DNA of 64,000 bases, taken from positions 52,395,382 to 52,459,381 of the forward strand of contig NC_052617.1 in assembly GCF_016545825.1 (NCBI RefSeq), written 5' to 3'. Positions 23,880-34,085 of the stretch are shown piece after piece; position 1 is the first letter of the stretch; every line of letters starts with the position of its first letter. Under the pieces are notes generated by a model. The model was given only the letters and a program-made list of their open reading frames with translations. It made no database searches and was not told the origin of the DNA. Source of the stretch: Eucalyptus grandis (lineage: Eukaryota; Streptophyta; Magnoliopsida; Myrtales; Myrtaceae). The position numbers were made by a program, and so were the translations under genes.

Positions 23880-24290
23880 TGTACCTTTCCGCCTCGCCTC
23901 GTGTCCATTTCAGGGGATTTCCAATCAATTCATGTCAGTAACTCTTCTCGTACTCGACCTTTCCATAGTGGTCATATTGGGTTTATCAAAGGAAAGCCCT
24001 TCTTGGGGCTTACTCATTGAAACTAGAATGTGTGACACTCTTGCCTTGAGCAATTGATTGTTGGCGCTCTTCCTAGGTGACCATAGGGAATGATTGAGAA
24101 TTTGAGAATGAGCATTCCCACGGATCTCCAATTTGAGACACTTAAGAAACCAGTAGATCTTCTCTACCTCCTTTTACATACTTCGTGACTGCAACATAGG
24201 TACATTTTGGGATATCATCATAGCCATTGAGTTCATCCCATAAGACCTTCAACTTGGTGTAATATTCCACTATCGGTAGTTGTCATTGCC
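23880..24290 (-). pseudogene. Decayed Copia-type gag fragment
   Basis: On the minus strand PIVEYYTKLKVLWDELNGYD is followed by DIPKCTY, the classic retrotransposon gag motif (xxVxxYYTKLKxLWDEL...IPxC). Downstream lie SQILNHS and HELIGNPLKW, which resemble the conserved SQIL and the ...CFELIGYPxW region after the zinc knuckle. Frames shift several times. It is older than, and independent of, Copia element 1, which lies just to its left. Confidence 0.6.
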
Positions 24291-24795
24291 TATACCAACC
24301 TAATCTCGATTTTGGTCTTGTGGACTCGAGGTCTGTTTCCTTAGGCGGATCTCTACTTTAGCTTGTTTAGCATTACCTTTGCTTTATTTACATATATCAC
24401 ACTTCCTTATAAACTACTATCGAGATAATTGAAAATCCATTAAGTTACCATGCAATTCATGTTGTTGGATCCGACTTCTATAGCGATCCAACAATAAAGT
24501 CGAGTTTGCTTTTTGCTTGCAATGCACATCTGGTCCCCTTTGACCATGTTGCCTAGTTCTCTGCACTTAGCATACATGAAACGAGGATTGTCGAATGTGT
24601 TAAGATAATATGGTAAGATAGTGCAATCGCCGATCAAATTATCTAGTGGATTTTGATCTCTTCGCTCTAACCATAACAAAAATCGCAATTGCCTTTTGTT
24701 ATTTGTTGTTGCAAGGTATTGCCTAATAGAAGTGGCAAGCGAAATCTTCCCTAATATTCCCTAATAACTACAAGAGAACCAGCAGGTGTTATACT
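24291..24795. other. No recognised feature; probably more of the old retroelement
   Basis: The minus-strand frame at 24440-24688 has no recognisable motif. It may be the degraded N-terminal part of the same gag region. Confidence 0.3.
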
Positions 24796-25989
24796 TAGGG
24801 GTGTGCAAAAGAATCGGGATCCGCCCGGAATCGGATCGGAACAGCCTGGAACCAGCGGTTCTTGTGGGATCCGGTCCGGTTCCCGGTTCCAATTTATGGG
24901 AACCGGTGGGTACCGGTCTGGTTCCTAGTTCCATGGGTGGATCCGTTCACCCGCCCACCTGGATCGGACCGATTAATTTTTAATATTAAAAAAAAAATTA
25001 CTAAAACAAACCCTAGATATCATCTCATTGTCTCTTTGTCTTCGATTCTCTCTCTCTCTCTCTCTTAAACTCTTCCTCAGTTCCTCCTATCGCCATTTCG
25101 ATTCCTCCCCAAGCATTGATGCTGTCGCCGCTGCTCCTCCGTTACTGCTGTCCACCACAACCTCTGCTCTACCCAGTAGTGACTCGCAACACCACAGCTT
25201 GCCTCTGTGCCGACCACTGCGCCAGCAGCCACGAGCGCCCTTCGCCCGTTCGCTCGTCACCGCGATCGCCTTCACTTCTGCTGCTTTCCGTCCGAGCACC
25301 ATCACCATTGCTTCTACTCCGAGCCCGCTCTGCTAGCAATCTGATGCCGTTGCAACCCCTACAGCCATGATGACCGACGCTAGTAGATTCGAACTGGTCG
25401 CTACGCCTCCATCGCTGCTCCGTTGCCCCTCCGTGCGATCCCTGCAGCCCCTGCAACTCTGGTTTCCCCTGTCCATTGCTGGTTCGCCTTGCTGCTGACG
25501 CCACACCTCCGCCAGTCTCCTCGCCGGAGCTCCACACTAGCGTCCATCCAGCACCTCACCGCCGTTTTTCCACCTCACCAAATTGCGACACCGACCAACG
25601 AATTGATGCCCTGCACAACGGAAGTCTTTGCCTTGCAAGCCTCTACTCTCCTTCACCTAGTGGGTGCCTCTGATGATGACGTCAATTTCGCCGCCGCCTT
25701 GATTCGGGAAGCCCAATAGCAGCGATGATGAGCTTGTTCTATTTTCCTTTGTGCTGCAATAACTCCTTGCTTTGGGGACACTGCTGTTGTCAACGCCCTT
25801 GTGGTGACCAATCGAGCTGACTGGTTCCATGGATCCACTCGAGAATCGGACCGGATCGGCGGTCCAATTCCTGGGTGGATCCATGCAACAAATGGGTGGA
25901 TCCTGATTCCAATTTTTTGGAACCGATCCTTAACGGGTGGTTCTTGGTTCTAGGTTGAGAACCGTCCGCTCGGACCATGCACACCCCTA
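24796..25989. mobile_element. hAT-superfamily non-autonomous element, 1.2 kb
   Basis: Perfect 12-bp terminal inverted repeats TAGGGGTGTGCA are flanked by a perfect 8-bp target duplication GTTATACT (24788-24795 and 25990-25997), which is diagnostic of hAT. Subterminal regions on both sides are crowded with GGTTCC/GGATCC motifs in opposite orientation. The core (about 25020-25740) has a (TC)n tract at about 25046-25066 and a GC-rich, open-on-several-frames block, but no transposase motif. The GC-rich core may be captured host sequence. I could not identify its source. Confidence 0.9.
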
Positions 25990-26146
25990 GTTATACTAAC
26001 TTTAAAAAAACTCTTCCACAATATCAGAGATATACCAAGTATTATTCTTTTTAAATAAAATCACATGTATTATTCTTCTTTGACGCCGTAAGCTAATTGG
26101 GTAAAAACCCGTGAGAGAGGTAGGCAAAGGCAAGAAGGTTGGTAAA

Positions 26147-26845
26147 TGTTGCGATAAAGCAAGCGATCGAACAATAATATAGACAGAAGAAGAAAATAAA
26201 TCGGACACCAGATTTACGTGGTTCAGTCGTAAAGACCTATGTCCACGGGGAGAGCAGCAACGAATTTCACTATAGATCAAACAATACAAAGAGATTATAC
26301 ACTCGAGTCACTCAAACACTCTCTCAGTGTTTTCCAAGCCCCAATTATGCAGTGTTTAGCCCCGAAATTCCTCAAGAAATAATCTCTCAATCTCACGAAG
26401 GAATTACACGCAAATATTATCACAAGATTTAAATCGGCTACAAACACTAATCTTTCTTGGATGTAATTCGTAGACAAGAACGACAAAGAAAATCCCTCCC
26501 AAGCACTCGACGACGAGACGGTGTTTCAAGACCAATTCTTCATGAACAACTTTCTTTCCATCCACGGCCACAAGTCTATATATATAAGTGAAACCCTTAT
26601 TCTTTTGCCAACTTCTCACAGGAATCTGTTTCCTATCTTGCCTGATTTTATCCAAAACATATCTTTGTATATTTTAAACAAAATCCAAGTCCAAGTGAAA
26701 GTTGGACTTTCCTATTTTAGTGGCCAGACTCTCAAACGCAGATTCAAATTTGGGAAGTTAATCTTTGGATCTTCTTTGCTTGATTTCGAACATCCGCAAC
26801 ATATGTAATTTCACATTAGGCTCAAACTCGAGACATATTTTAACA
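26147..26845 (-). repeat. 3' LTR of Copia element 2
   Basis: 699 bp, matching 29185-29906 (e.g. ACGGGGAGAGCAG, CTCGAGACATATTTTAACA). It starts TGTTGCGATAAAGC on the plus strand and ends TTTTAACA. Confidence 0.9.
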
Positions 26846-26935
26846 ATCTCCACCTTGGCTCGCATTTGAGTCAAGTCACAATCGCTTCGCAAAAATTCAA
26901 ACTATGATGCTACTCTTCCATTGCCCCCAATGAGC

Positions 26936-29143
26936 TCAACCGCCACAGATATTATCCAAGTCCAAGCCTCGCTTGAACTTTGTCATAATCGAGGACCTCA
27001 TCAGAATACCAACTCCACATGCACTTTTAACTACTCCGTAAGGATTTTTTGACACAACCTCCTTAACTGTAGATAAAGCAAAAACATTGTTGCATCTATA
27101 TTTGTCAGGAGATCGAATACATACCTTCTCAATGTCAGCAATTACAGCAATTATTGGCTCTATAGGCTCCACCTCACTACAAGCACCATCTGTGCCGATC
27201 ACTTTGCTAGTACCTGTATTCGCTACCTCAGGAGTTTCTGGTTGCAACTCCACCTCAAGATGAACATCGTCCAGATCCGTATTAACAATGCCACAAACGC
27301 TCCTAGCCAAAAGTACTAGAGACTCATCAAAGGTAACTTCTCTGCTGTTAATAGGTGAATTTATATCTGGGCACCACAACTGATCGCCCCGCTCACCTTG
27401 TGCATAGCCATGGAATACGTACCTTGCCTCCCAATTGAGCTTACCATCACTCACTCGAAAATAACACGGGCAACCAAACATTCTAATAATAGAATAATCA
27501 GCAATATTACCTTACCACACTTCTTCAGGAGTCCGCCATTCAATAGCAGTTGATGGGGATCTATTTACTAGGCAGCTTATCGTACTAAGCACATCAGCTA
27601 GGATTCTTCTAGCAATACCAGCACCAGAGATCATTTTACGGGCCGTCTCTAGTAATGTTCTACTCATCAATTCTGCAAATTGTTGTGATTTACTAGCACT
27701 AGTGCGATGTTTCACTATGCCATCTTTCATGTAGAATTTATTTGCTAGCTTCGAGTAGAACTCCATGCTATTGTCAGTTCGCACATACTTGATCAACTTA
27801 CTAGTCTCCGTCTTGATCAAAGCTCTCAACCACGTGATCCTGACACTAGCATCAAACTTGTGCATTGGCATAAAAACCCAGGTCTTTCTCGAGCAGTCAA
27901 AAGACTCTTGAATAGATGCATTCGACGTCTCCGCAGCGAATTTTGTCACTGTCTCACCTTGAAGTTTATACAGGTCTCCGTGCTTGATTCCTTTCATTAT
28001 TACTAGGGCACCTCGAACAACCTTCAGAACTCCACCTTCTGAAAAATACTTGCAATCAGCTGAATCTAGGGCACCCAAGGAAATTAAGTTCTTTTTCAAA
28101 TTTGGAATATGCCTCACTCCAGTCAATATCCTTACGATACCATCATGCATTCTGATTTTAACATTGCCAACATCGATGACATTGCATTCATTGTTGTTCC
28201 CTAACTGGACTTTACCACTACTCGTGCACTGATAAGTGATAAACCAGTTTCTTTTTGGTGTGACATGAAAAGAACAACTAGAATTCATAATCCATCTATC
28301 AAACGATGAATCATTAGTGACAGACAAGACATAATTGGCATTATTTGCTACAGCTGCAACATTATCTGCATAATCAACTATAATTCCCTTACCCTTCTTA
28401 TTCTTCAGCTTAAGGCAATTCCTTCTAAGATGCCCCCTCTTACCACAGCTCCAATAGACAATATTACCAGTTCTAAACTAATTACGCCTGTTTATATTAG
28501 TACTACTATTACCTACATGTGTTCTAGATCTTCCTCTATTTTCACCTACTAAAGCAGTAGATACATGTTCACCATATTCTCTTCTACGAATGTCCTCGCT
28601 CAGAATCAAATCTCAAACCCCATCAAACGTCAAACTTGTTGGCCCAGAGGAATTACTAACAGCAACAATAGTAGTACTCTAACTATCAAGCAATGAGGAT
28701 AACAGAATCAAAGCACGTACATCATCTTCAAAGTCAATCTCAACTGAACTCAATTGACTAACAATCACATTGAATTCATTGATATGATCTGCAATTGACG
28801 CACCTTCGCTCATCTTCAAATTAAACAGATGTCGCATCAAATAGACCTTGTTAATCGCAGAGGGCTTATCGTACATATTCGATAGGGCTTGCATCAAATC
28901 AACAGTGGTATTCCCCTTAAAGATGTTAAACGCGACGTTACGAGCCAATATCAGCCGAATAACACCCATAGTTCGTCTATCCGACAAATCCCAATCAGCT
29001 TGCTTCATCATCTCTAGTTTCTCCCCAAATAAAGGCAAGTGTAGTTTAATCTGGTAAAGATAATCTTTAATCTGCATCTTCCAGAAACTAAAATCATTCC
29101 CATCAAATCTATCGATTTTCACTTTTACTTCTTCTGTCGCCAT
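26936..29143 (-). pseudogene. gag-protease-integrase remnant of Copia element 2
   Basis: Gag starts MATEEVKVKIDRFDGNDFS (ATG at 29143) and is a UBN2-type gag with the knuckle YWSCGKRGHLRRNCLK near 28400-28450. The protease site reads WIMNSSCSFHVT, so the catalytic D of the usual WILDSGCSFHM is N and the following G is S. Integrase keeps VRTDNSMEF, but the QNGVAER segment is replaced by SQQFAELMSRTL. The adjacent CPCYFRVSDGKLNWEARYVF block is the usual integrase C-terminal region. All three catalytic parts are damaged. Confidence 0.85.
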
Positions 29144-29165
29144 CGATTCGCTTCAACTTAGCCAA

Positions 29166-29182
29166 GCCTGGCTCTGATACCA
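29166..29182 (-). promoter_or_regulatory. Primer-binding site of Copia element 2
   Basis: Minus-strand TGGTATCAGAGCCAGGC, complementary to the 3' end of plant initiator tRNA-Met, 2 nt from the LTR that starts at 29185. It fixes the element orientation as minus. Confidence 0.9.
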
Positions 29183-29184
29183 CT

Positions 29185-29906
29185 TGTTGTGATAAAGCGA
29201 GCGATCGAACAATAATATAGATAGAAGAAGAAAATAAATTGGACACCAGATTTACATGGTTCAGTTGTAAAGACCTGCATCCACGGGGAGAGCAGTAGTG
29301 AATTTCACTATAGATTAAGCAATACAAAGAGATTATACACTTGAGTCACTCAAACACTCTCTCGGTGTTTTCCAAGCCCCAATTACACCCAATAACGCAC
29401 GCAGTGTTTAACCCCAAAATTTCTCAAGAAATAATCTCTCAATCTCACGAAGGAATTACATACAAATCTTATCACAAGATTTAAATCGGCTATAAACACT
29501 AATCTTTCTTGGATGTAATTCATGGATAAGAACGACAAAGAAAATCCCTCCCAAACACTCGACGACGAGACAATGCTTCAAGACCAATTCTTCATGATCA
29601 ACTTTCTTTCCATCCATGGCCACAAGTCTATATATATATACCCTTATTCTTTTGCCAACTTCTCATAGGATTATATTTCCTATCTTACCTGATTATATCC
29701 AAAACATATTTCTGTATATTTTAAACAAAATCCAAGTCCAAGTGAAAGTTGGACTTTCTTATTTTAGCGGCCAAACTCTCAAACACATTCAAATTTGGGA
29801 AGTTGATATTCGGATCTTCTTTGCTCGATTTTGAACATCCGCAACATATTCAATTCGGAATATTCGGAATTTCGCATTAGGCTCAAACTCGAGACATATT
29901 TTAACA
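29185..29906 (-). repeat. 5' LTR of Copia element 2
   Basis: 722 bp partner of 26147-26845. It starts TGTTGTGATAAAGCG on the plus strand. Confidence 0.9.
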
Positions 29907-30231
29907 GTTAATATAGGCGGTAACTGCATTGGATTTTTGTTTTAAAGTGGAGGATTCGATTGAATAGCTAGTGCAAAGTGCATGCGTCAGCAATGACTAT
30001 TCTATGCGTCAGCAGTGACCATTCTTCACATGGGCAGGGAGGGAGGGAGATCTAGTATCGGAATGCAATGAGCATGTGAAACTTTTGTTTGTGTTGGCGA
30101 ATGATTGGTTGTTCGAATTTCTTTTACCAATGTGAACATCTTTGGTCAACCATTTTAGGTTGTTGTGACTCCGTGGTTGATTTTTCTTGTTTCTTTTTTT
30201 AAGGTTCTGGCATTTGGGGCTATTAGAATAA

Positions 30232-31306
30232 GGGCATATTTGGTAACCATCCAAATAATGCTAAATTCTATTCTTTTGTTCCCAGAAGTAGTTTTGGAAC
30301 AGAATCGTGTTTGGTAAAAATTTTGTTCCTGGGAACATATTTGGAGTAGAATCAAGAATAAAAAAAAAAGTTGATTATTTGTTCCCGGGAACAATTCTAG
30401 AATCAAGTTTACCTACTTTTTTTCTTTTTCCTCCTCTTTCTTCTCTTATTCTTTTTCCCTCTCTTGTTTCGTCTGCTGCTACCGTCTGCCGTCGCTGCCG
30501 CCCCCCGCCCCCGCCGAACACCACCGTCCGTTGCCCACCGCCTCCGATCGCCGGAGGCTCGCCCAGCCATCGGCAAGCTTGCCGGCGGCTAGACGAGGTG
30601 CCGACAAGGCTTGGCGAGCTCGCCAGAGGCTCGCCTTGTCGGTGGCTAGGTGGGCCTCCCTAGCCATCGACGAGCCTCGCCTGGCCGGGCAAGCCTGGCG
30701 AGGTCGAGCCTCCGGCGCGGCGGCGAGTGAGCTCGGCCTTGCCAGATCTAAGTGAGGCCGCTCACCCAGCCAAGGCTCGACTGATGAGGCACGGCCTCGC
30801 CGAGGGCCGGCGACGCTCCAGTGAGGTCGCCGGCCACCTTGAAGAAGAAGAAGAAGGGGAGGAAGAAAGGAAAACAAAAAAAGGAAAAATGTAATATAAT
30901 TATTTAAAAAAAAAAAAATTGAAGTATGAATTGAAATTTTGCTATATATAGAATACATATTTAATTTTGTATTTTAATTTACTATTTAGTATTTATATTT
31001 ATAGTTTATACTATAGTTTATTATTTACTATCTAATAAAAAATTGATTAGTTAATATGTTTAATACTTAGTATAAATATAATTAATCAATAGAATTTCTA
31101 TGATTTGATAAAATTTTAGAATTGGAATAGAAATTTTATGTAGTTACCAAACGCATTTATGTTCTTTTTTTATTTCATAATCAGAAATTTTGTACAATTA
31201 CCAAACGCATTCTTTTGCTCAGAATTGTTCTCGGGGACAGAATAAAAAAGAATAATTTTTTTATCAGAAATTGTTCTCAGGAACAAAATAGTTACTAAAC
31301 GCGCCC
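30232..31306. mobile_element. PIF/Harbinger-like MITE, 1.1 kb, with GC-rich core
   Basis: The ends are GGGCATATTTGGTAAC and, inverted, GGGCGCGTTTAGTAAC. Each is flanked by TAA (30229-30231 and 31307-31309), the 3-bp TWA target duplication of PIF/Harbinger elements. Further inside, AATTYYNTTCTYNNNAACAATTT-type motifs recur as imperfect inverted repeats. The core at about 30470-30840 is very GC-rich with repeated GGCGAG/CTCGCC words that can fold on themselves. No transposase was seen. Confidence 0.7.
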
Positions 31307-31309
31307 TAA

Positions 31310-33061
31310 GACTACTAATTCCGACAGTCAAAAGAGATTCCCGGTTGATTCACATGTGGATGATGTACCGTGTACGCTTTTGTATTTGTTGCTGATCGGA
31401 TGCGGATTACTTGAACTCAACTTGGCACTCAAATTTCATAAAGAAAATAATAGGAATTGGCAAATGCGTGGTGAAATTTCTTGGGACCACTCCACTAATT
31501 TGTGGGCTATCTATGCGCAAAGCCTGGAGGAAATTAACGACAGGTCACATCCATGGTTCATTCTCAACTGAAGATTTATATATCTTTCACGGTCATTTTC
31601 GAGCTATTTTCAACCCACACAGTGTGAACCTCGCTCTTGTATCATAATTGGAAAGAGATTGTGAGAGCGCTTCTTTTTCTCTCTAAAGTCAGCACCGCAA
31701 CCCTATTGTTACATCAAAACAATCATTGCGTTTCGGATTGTACAAAGATCTTAGGTAGAATTTTCAAATGGTGGCATTTCTTGTATTGAAAGTTTGAGGC
31801 AGTTGACATTGAAAAAAAGTTCCCATTAGAGATTCGGATATGAGGAAGCCTTTAAACAGCTTTATTTGAGATCTTGTGTGGATCTCGGCATCTCTTGAAT
31901 GTTAAATACAGACAGGGTGGAGCCAGGTGCAGAGCCTGTAAGGGAGAATAGAGTGCAGGTACTAATACGTTAAAATAAAAAATATAGTCTGGCAATCCGT
32001 TACATTAGTGGACAGGCGCATATGGTCTCTGTTTGGTGGAATATCACCCCCGTTACCCTGAACCGACGCCAAGGATCAAACTCAGAAGTTAATGTCGCGC
32101 AAAAAGTGCAAATGAAATGGATGTTTGGTAGTGTGGACAGGCGTATATGGTCTCTGTTTGGTGGAATATCACCCCTATTACCCTGAACCGACACCAAGGA
32201 TCAAACTCAGAAGTTAATGTCGCGCAAAAAGTGCAAATGAAATGGATGTTTGGTTTGACTTTTGGGTTGTGGCTTTTGGCTAACATGTTTTTACTTTAGT
32301 TTTAAGAATAATATACGGCTGCTGGCCGGTTGGTAACGTACTTGCGTGTGAAAGTGTCCTGCATGGGATATTAGAAAGAAGTTCGTGGATTAAATATGAG
32401 AGGACTGTAGTGAATGTCATTAAAAAATAAATATGAGCTTTCAAGCGGATCTATGAGCATGGAACCGCCTCCATTATGATCGATTTGACCTTAACTTGGT
32501 GCTTGATTGATAGTGAGTGCGTTGCTGCCCTTTAGCTTCCCGTGTTACTTAGGTAGGAGACAAACATAGTACGAAACGTCGTACAACGTACCTTATTTCA
32601 TGTCATCATTTTGATTAGATAAATTTTGTAAAAATTATATGGTAATGTTAGAATGCGTCATCGTAATCAATAGTAAAAATTTTCATAATAAGCAAGTTGT
32701 ACAAAACTCTAGTATTGTAATGACCAAACACATTCTACATGGACTAAACCTCCTCAACATGGTACTTTGAGTAATCACACAAGTTGGTGACTATTTAGGG
32801 ACTCTTTTTATTCAATGTGTGCTCTAGTCCATTCCAATTCCCTCCTCTATCTTAGAAGTTTGTCAAGAGCTGTATCTTATATGAACCCTCTCATCTCGAC
32901 ACTATACCCACCTTGACCAATTTGATACAAGCTTAGTTTGTTTACAAACCACACTCCTGCTAGGTATCCTACTTTAGTACCATATATAAAGATCTAGTAA
33001 TGTAGGGTTGAGTATTGACTTATAAATCATTTAATGAGTTCTCTCTTGGCTAATGTAGTAC
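31310..33061. other. Intergenic, no gene recognised
   Basis: Only one internal structure stands out, the 125-bp tandem duplication at 32008-32256. Frames here carry no family motif. Confidence 0.55.
32008..32256. repeat. Two-copy tandem duplication, period 125 bp
   Basis: GTGGACAGGCGCATATGGTC at about 32008 repeats as GTGGACAGGCGTATATGGTC at 32133. The copies share GAACCGACNCCAAGGATC and CGCGCAAAAAGTGC. They differ at only a few bases, so the duplication is recent. Confidence 0.9.
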
Positions 33062-33360
33062 TTAGGCTGCGTTTAGGAACCCATTTGCAAAGCTCTTTGG
33101 ACCTCTAAAGGCCCTTGAGCAAATGCTAATGTGTTTGGCATCTATTTTTGGTAGCCCATTTCCGAAATGCTAGCATTTCCAAGGCCTTTTAAAGATCATT
33201 AGCCCAAGGCTCCCTCCCACTTGCTTTGGCTTTCTAGCTTTCTTGACATGTAAGAGGCATGGTTAATGATTTTTTTGAATTTCCAATATTATCCTCACTC
33301 ACTAATTATTATTCAACATTTGCCCCTTTCTTAAATCACATCTTCTCTCTAAGTGTGACC

Positions 33361-33657
33361 ATGGCTCTCCTCGCAAAGACCGCTACCGTCGGGGGGCCGC
33401 CGTCCCTCCCGGCCCCTACGCCTGCCCGCTCGCCTCCTCCCTCCGCCTCCTCACCCTGAGCCTCTCCAAGGCGGCGGAGTACGCGATCTCCAAGGTCGAT
33501 GACCTCATGAACTAGGCTGTCAAGATGATGCACACCGACGCCGCCCAGGAAGATCTCGATCGCTTTGGCATCATCTTCAGGCCCAACCCTCACCGGTCTG
33601 ATTGCATGATCGTTGCTGGCATGCTCACCAACAAGATGGCTTCTGCTCTTTGCAAGT
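33361..33657 (+). pseudogene. Captured fragment of mitochondrial complex I subunit NDUFS7 (20-kDa subunit)
   Basis: The ATG at 33361 begins MALLAKTATV, a mitochondrial presequence-like start, followed by an SPPPSASSP stretch. In a second frame it continues KAAEYAISKVDDLMN, hits a TAG (33513-33515), then [20 protein letters not shown] and [20 protein letters not shown]. These blocks match the plant NADH:ubiquinone oxidoreductase Fe-S protein 7. The functional protein has about 26 residues between SKVDDLMN and MMHxGAA, including two cluster-ligating cysteines, which are missing here. The copy lies wholly inside a TIR element and cannot be functional. Confidence 0.8.
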
Positions 33658-33849
33658 AGGTTTCCATCTACTTCCTTCTTTTCTTCCCGAATTTTCTATT
33701 TGGTCGATTGTGGTATGGTTTGACGAGGGATGAGTGAGGGTAGTTATATTTGGTATTTCGATTTGTTGTGATTTTTTTTATGGATTTTGTCGATTGCCGC
33801 TTAGTTTCTGAGAAATGCATGGAGAGAAATCGTATTGGACTAGTCGGGA

Positions 33850-34085
33850 GTATTGCGAGGCTCGCGGAGGTCGTGCAACTAAGCATCACTGCCCCTGGAG
33901 TTTGGCAGCCTCAAAGCCGTCACTCGGGCTCTGAACACAACCCTAGAAATCTTCTTAATCCCAACTGCAATGACCATGGAAGCTCCAAAGTAATGGAATG
34001 TCATCTTCATGAAGCACACAAGCGAAGCTAAGCGCAAGGTCTGTCGCAATGGCTTCCTCTCTCTTTGCACCTCCACCGGCAAGGT
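33850..34085 (+). pseudogene. Second coding-like stretch inside the Harbinger-like element, unidentified
   Basis: One plus-strand frame reads SLKAVTRALNTTLEIFLIPT and continues AMTMEAPK, then a stop, then WNVIFMKHTSEAKRK. Composition and codon texture look exon-like, and a stop interrupts it. I do not recognise the family. It may be a second captured exon or a continuation of the chimeric insert. Confidence 0.3.

Larger units (their letters stand above)
26147..29906 (-). mobile_element. Copia element 2, internally deleted, 3.8 kb
   Basis: LTRs 26147-26845 and 29185-29906 bracket gag, protease and a broken integrase, read on the minus strand. A primer-binding site TGGTATCAGAGCCAGGC lies beside the right LTR and a purine tract AAGGTGGAGAT beside the left. 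Flanks GTAAA and GTTAA are a one-mismatch target duplication. Reverse transcriptase and RNase H are missing altogether, so the element is a deletion derivative dependent on other elements. Confidence 0.88.

Noticed and set aside
25028..25719. Several long frames on both strands in a GC-rich block
   Set aside because: All lie inside the hAT element, overlap each other on both strands, and show no motif; GC-rich composition removes stop codons by chance.
30479..30958. 159-codon Arg/Ala-rich minus-strand frame
   Set aside because: Falls within the GC-rich palindromic core of the 30232-31306 MITE; composition artefact.
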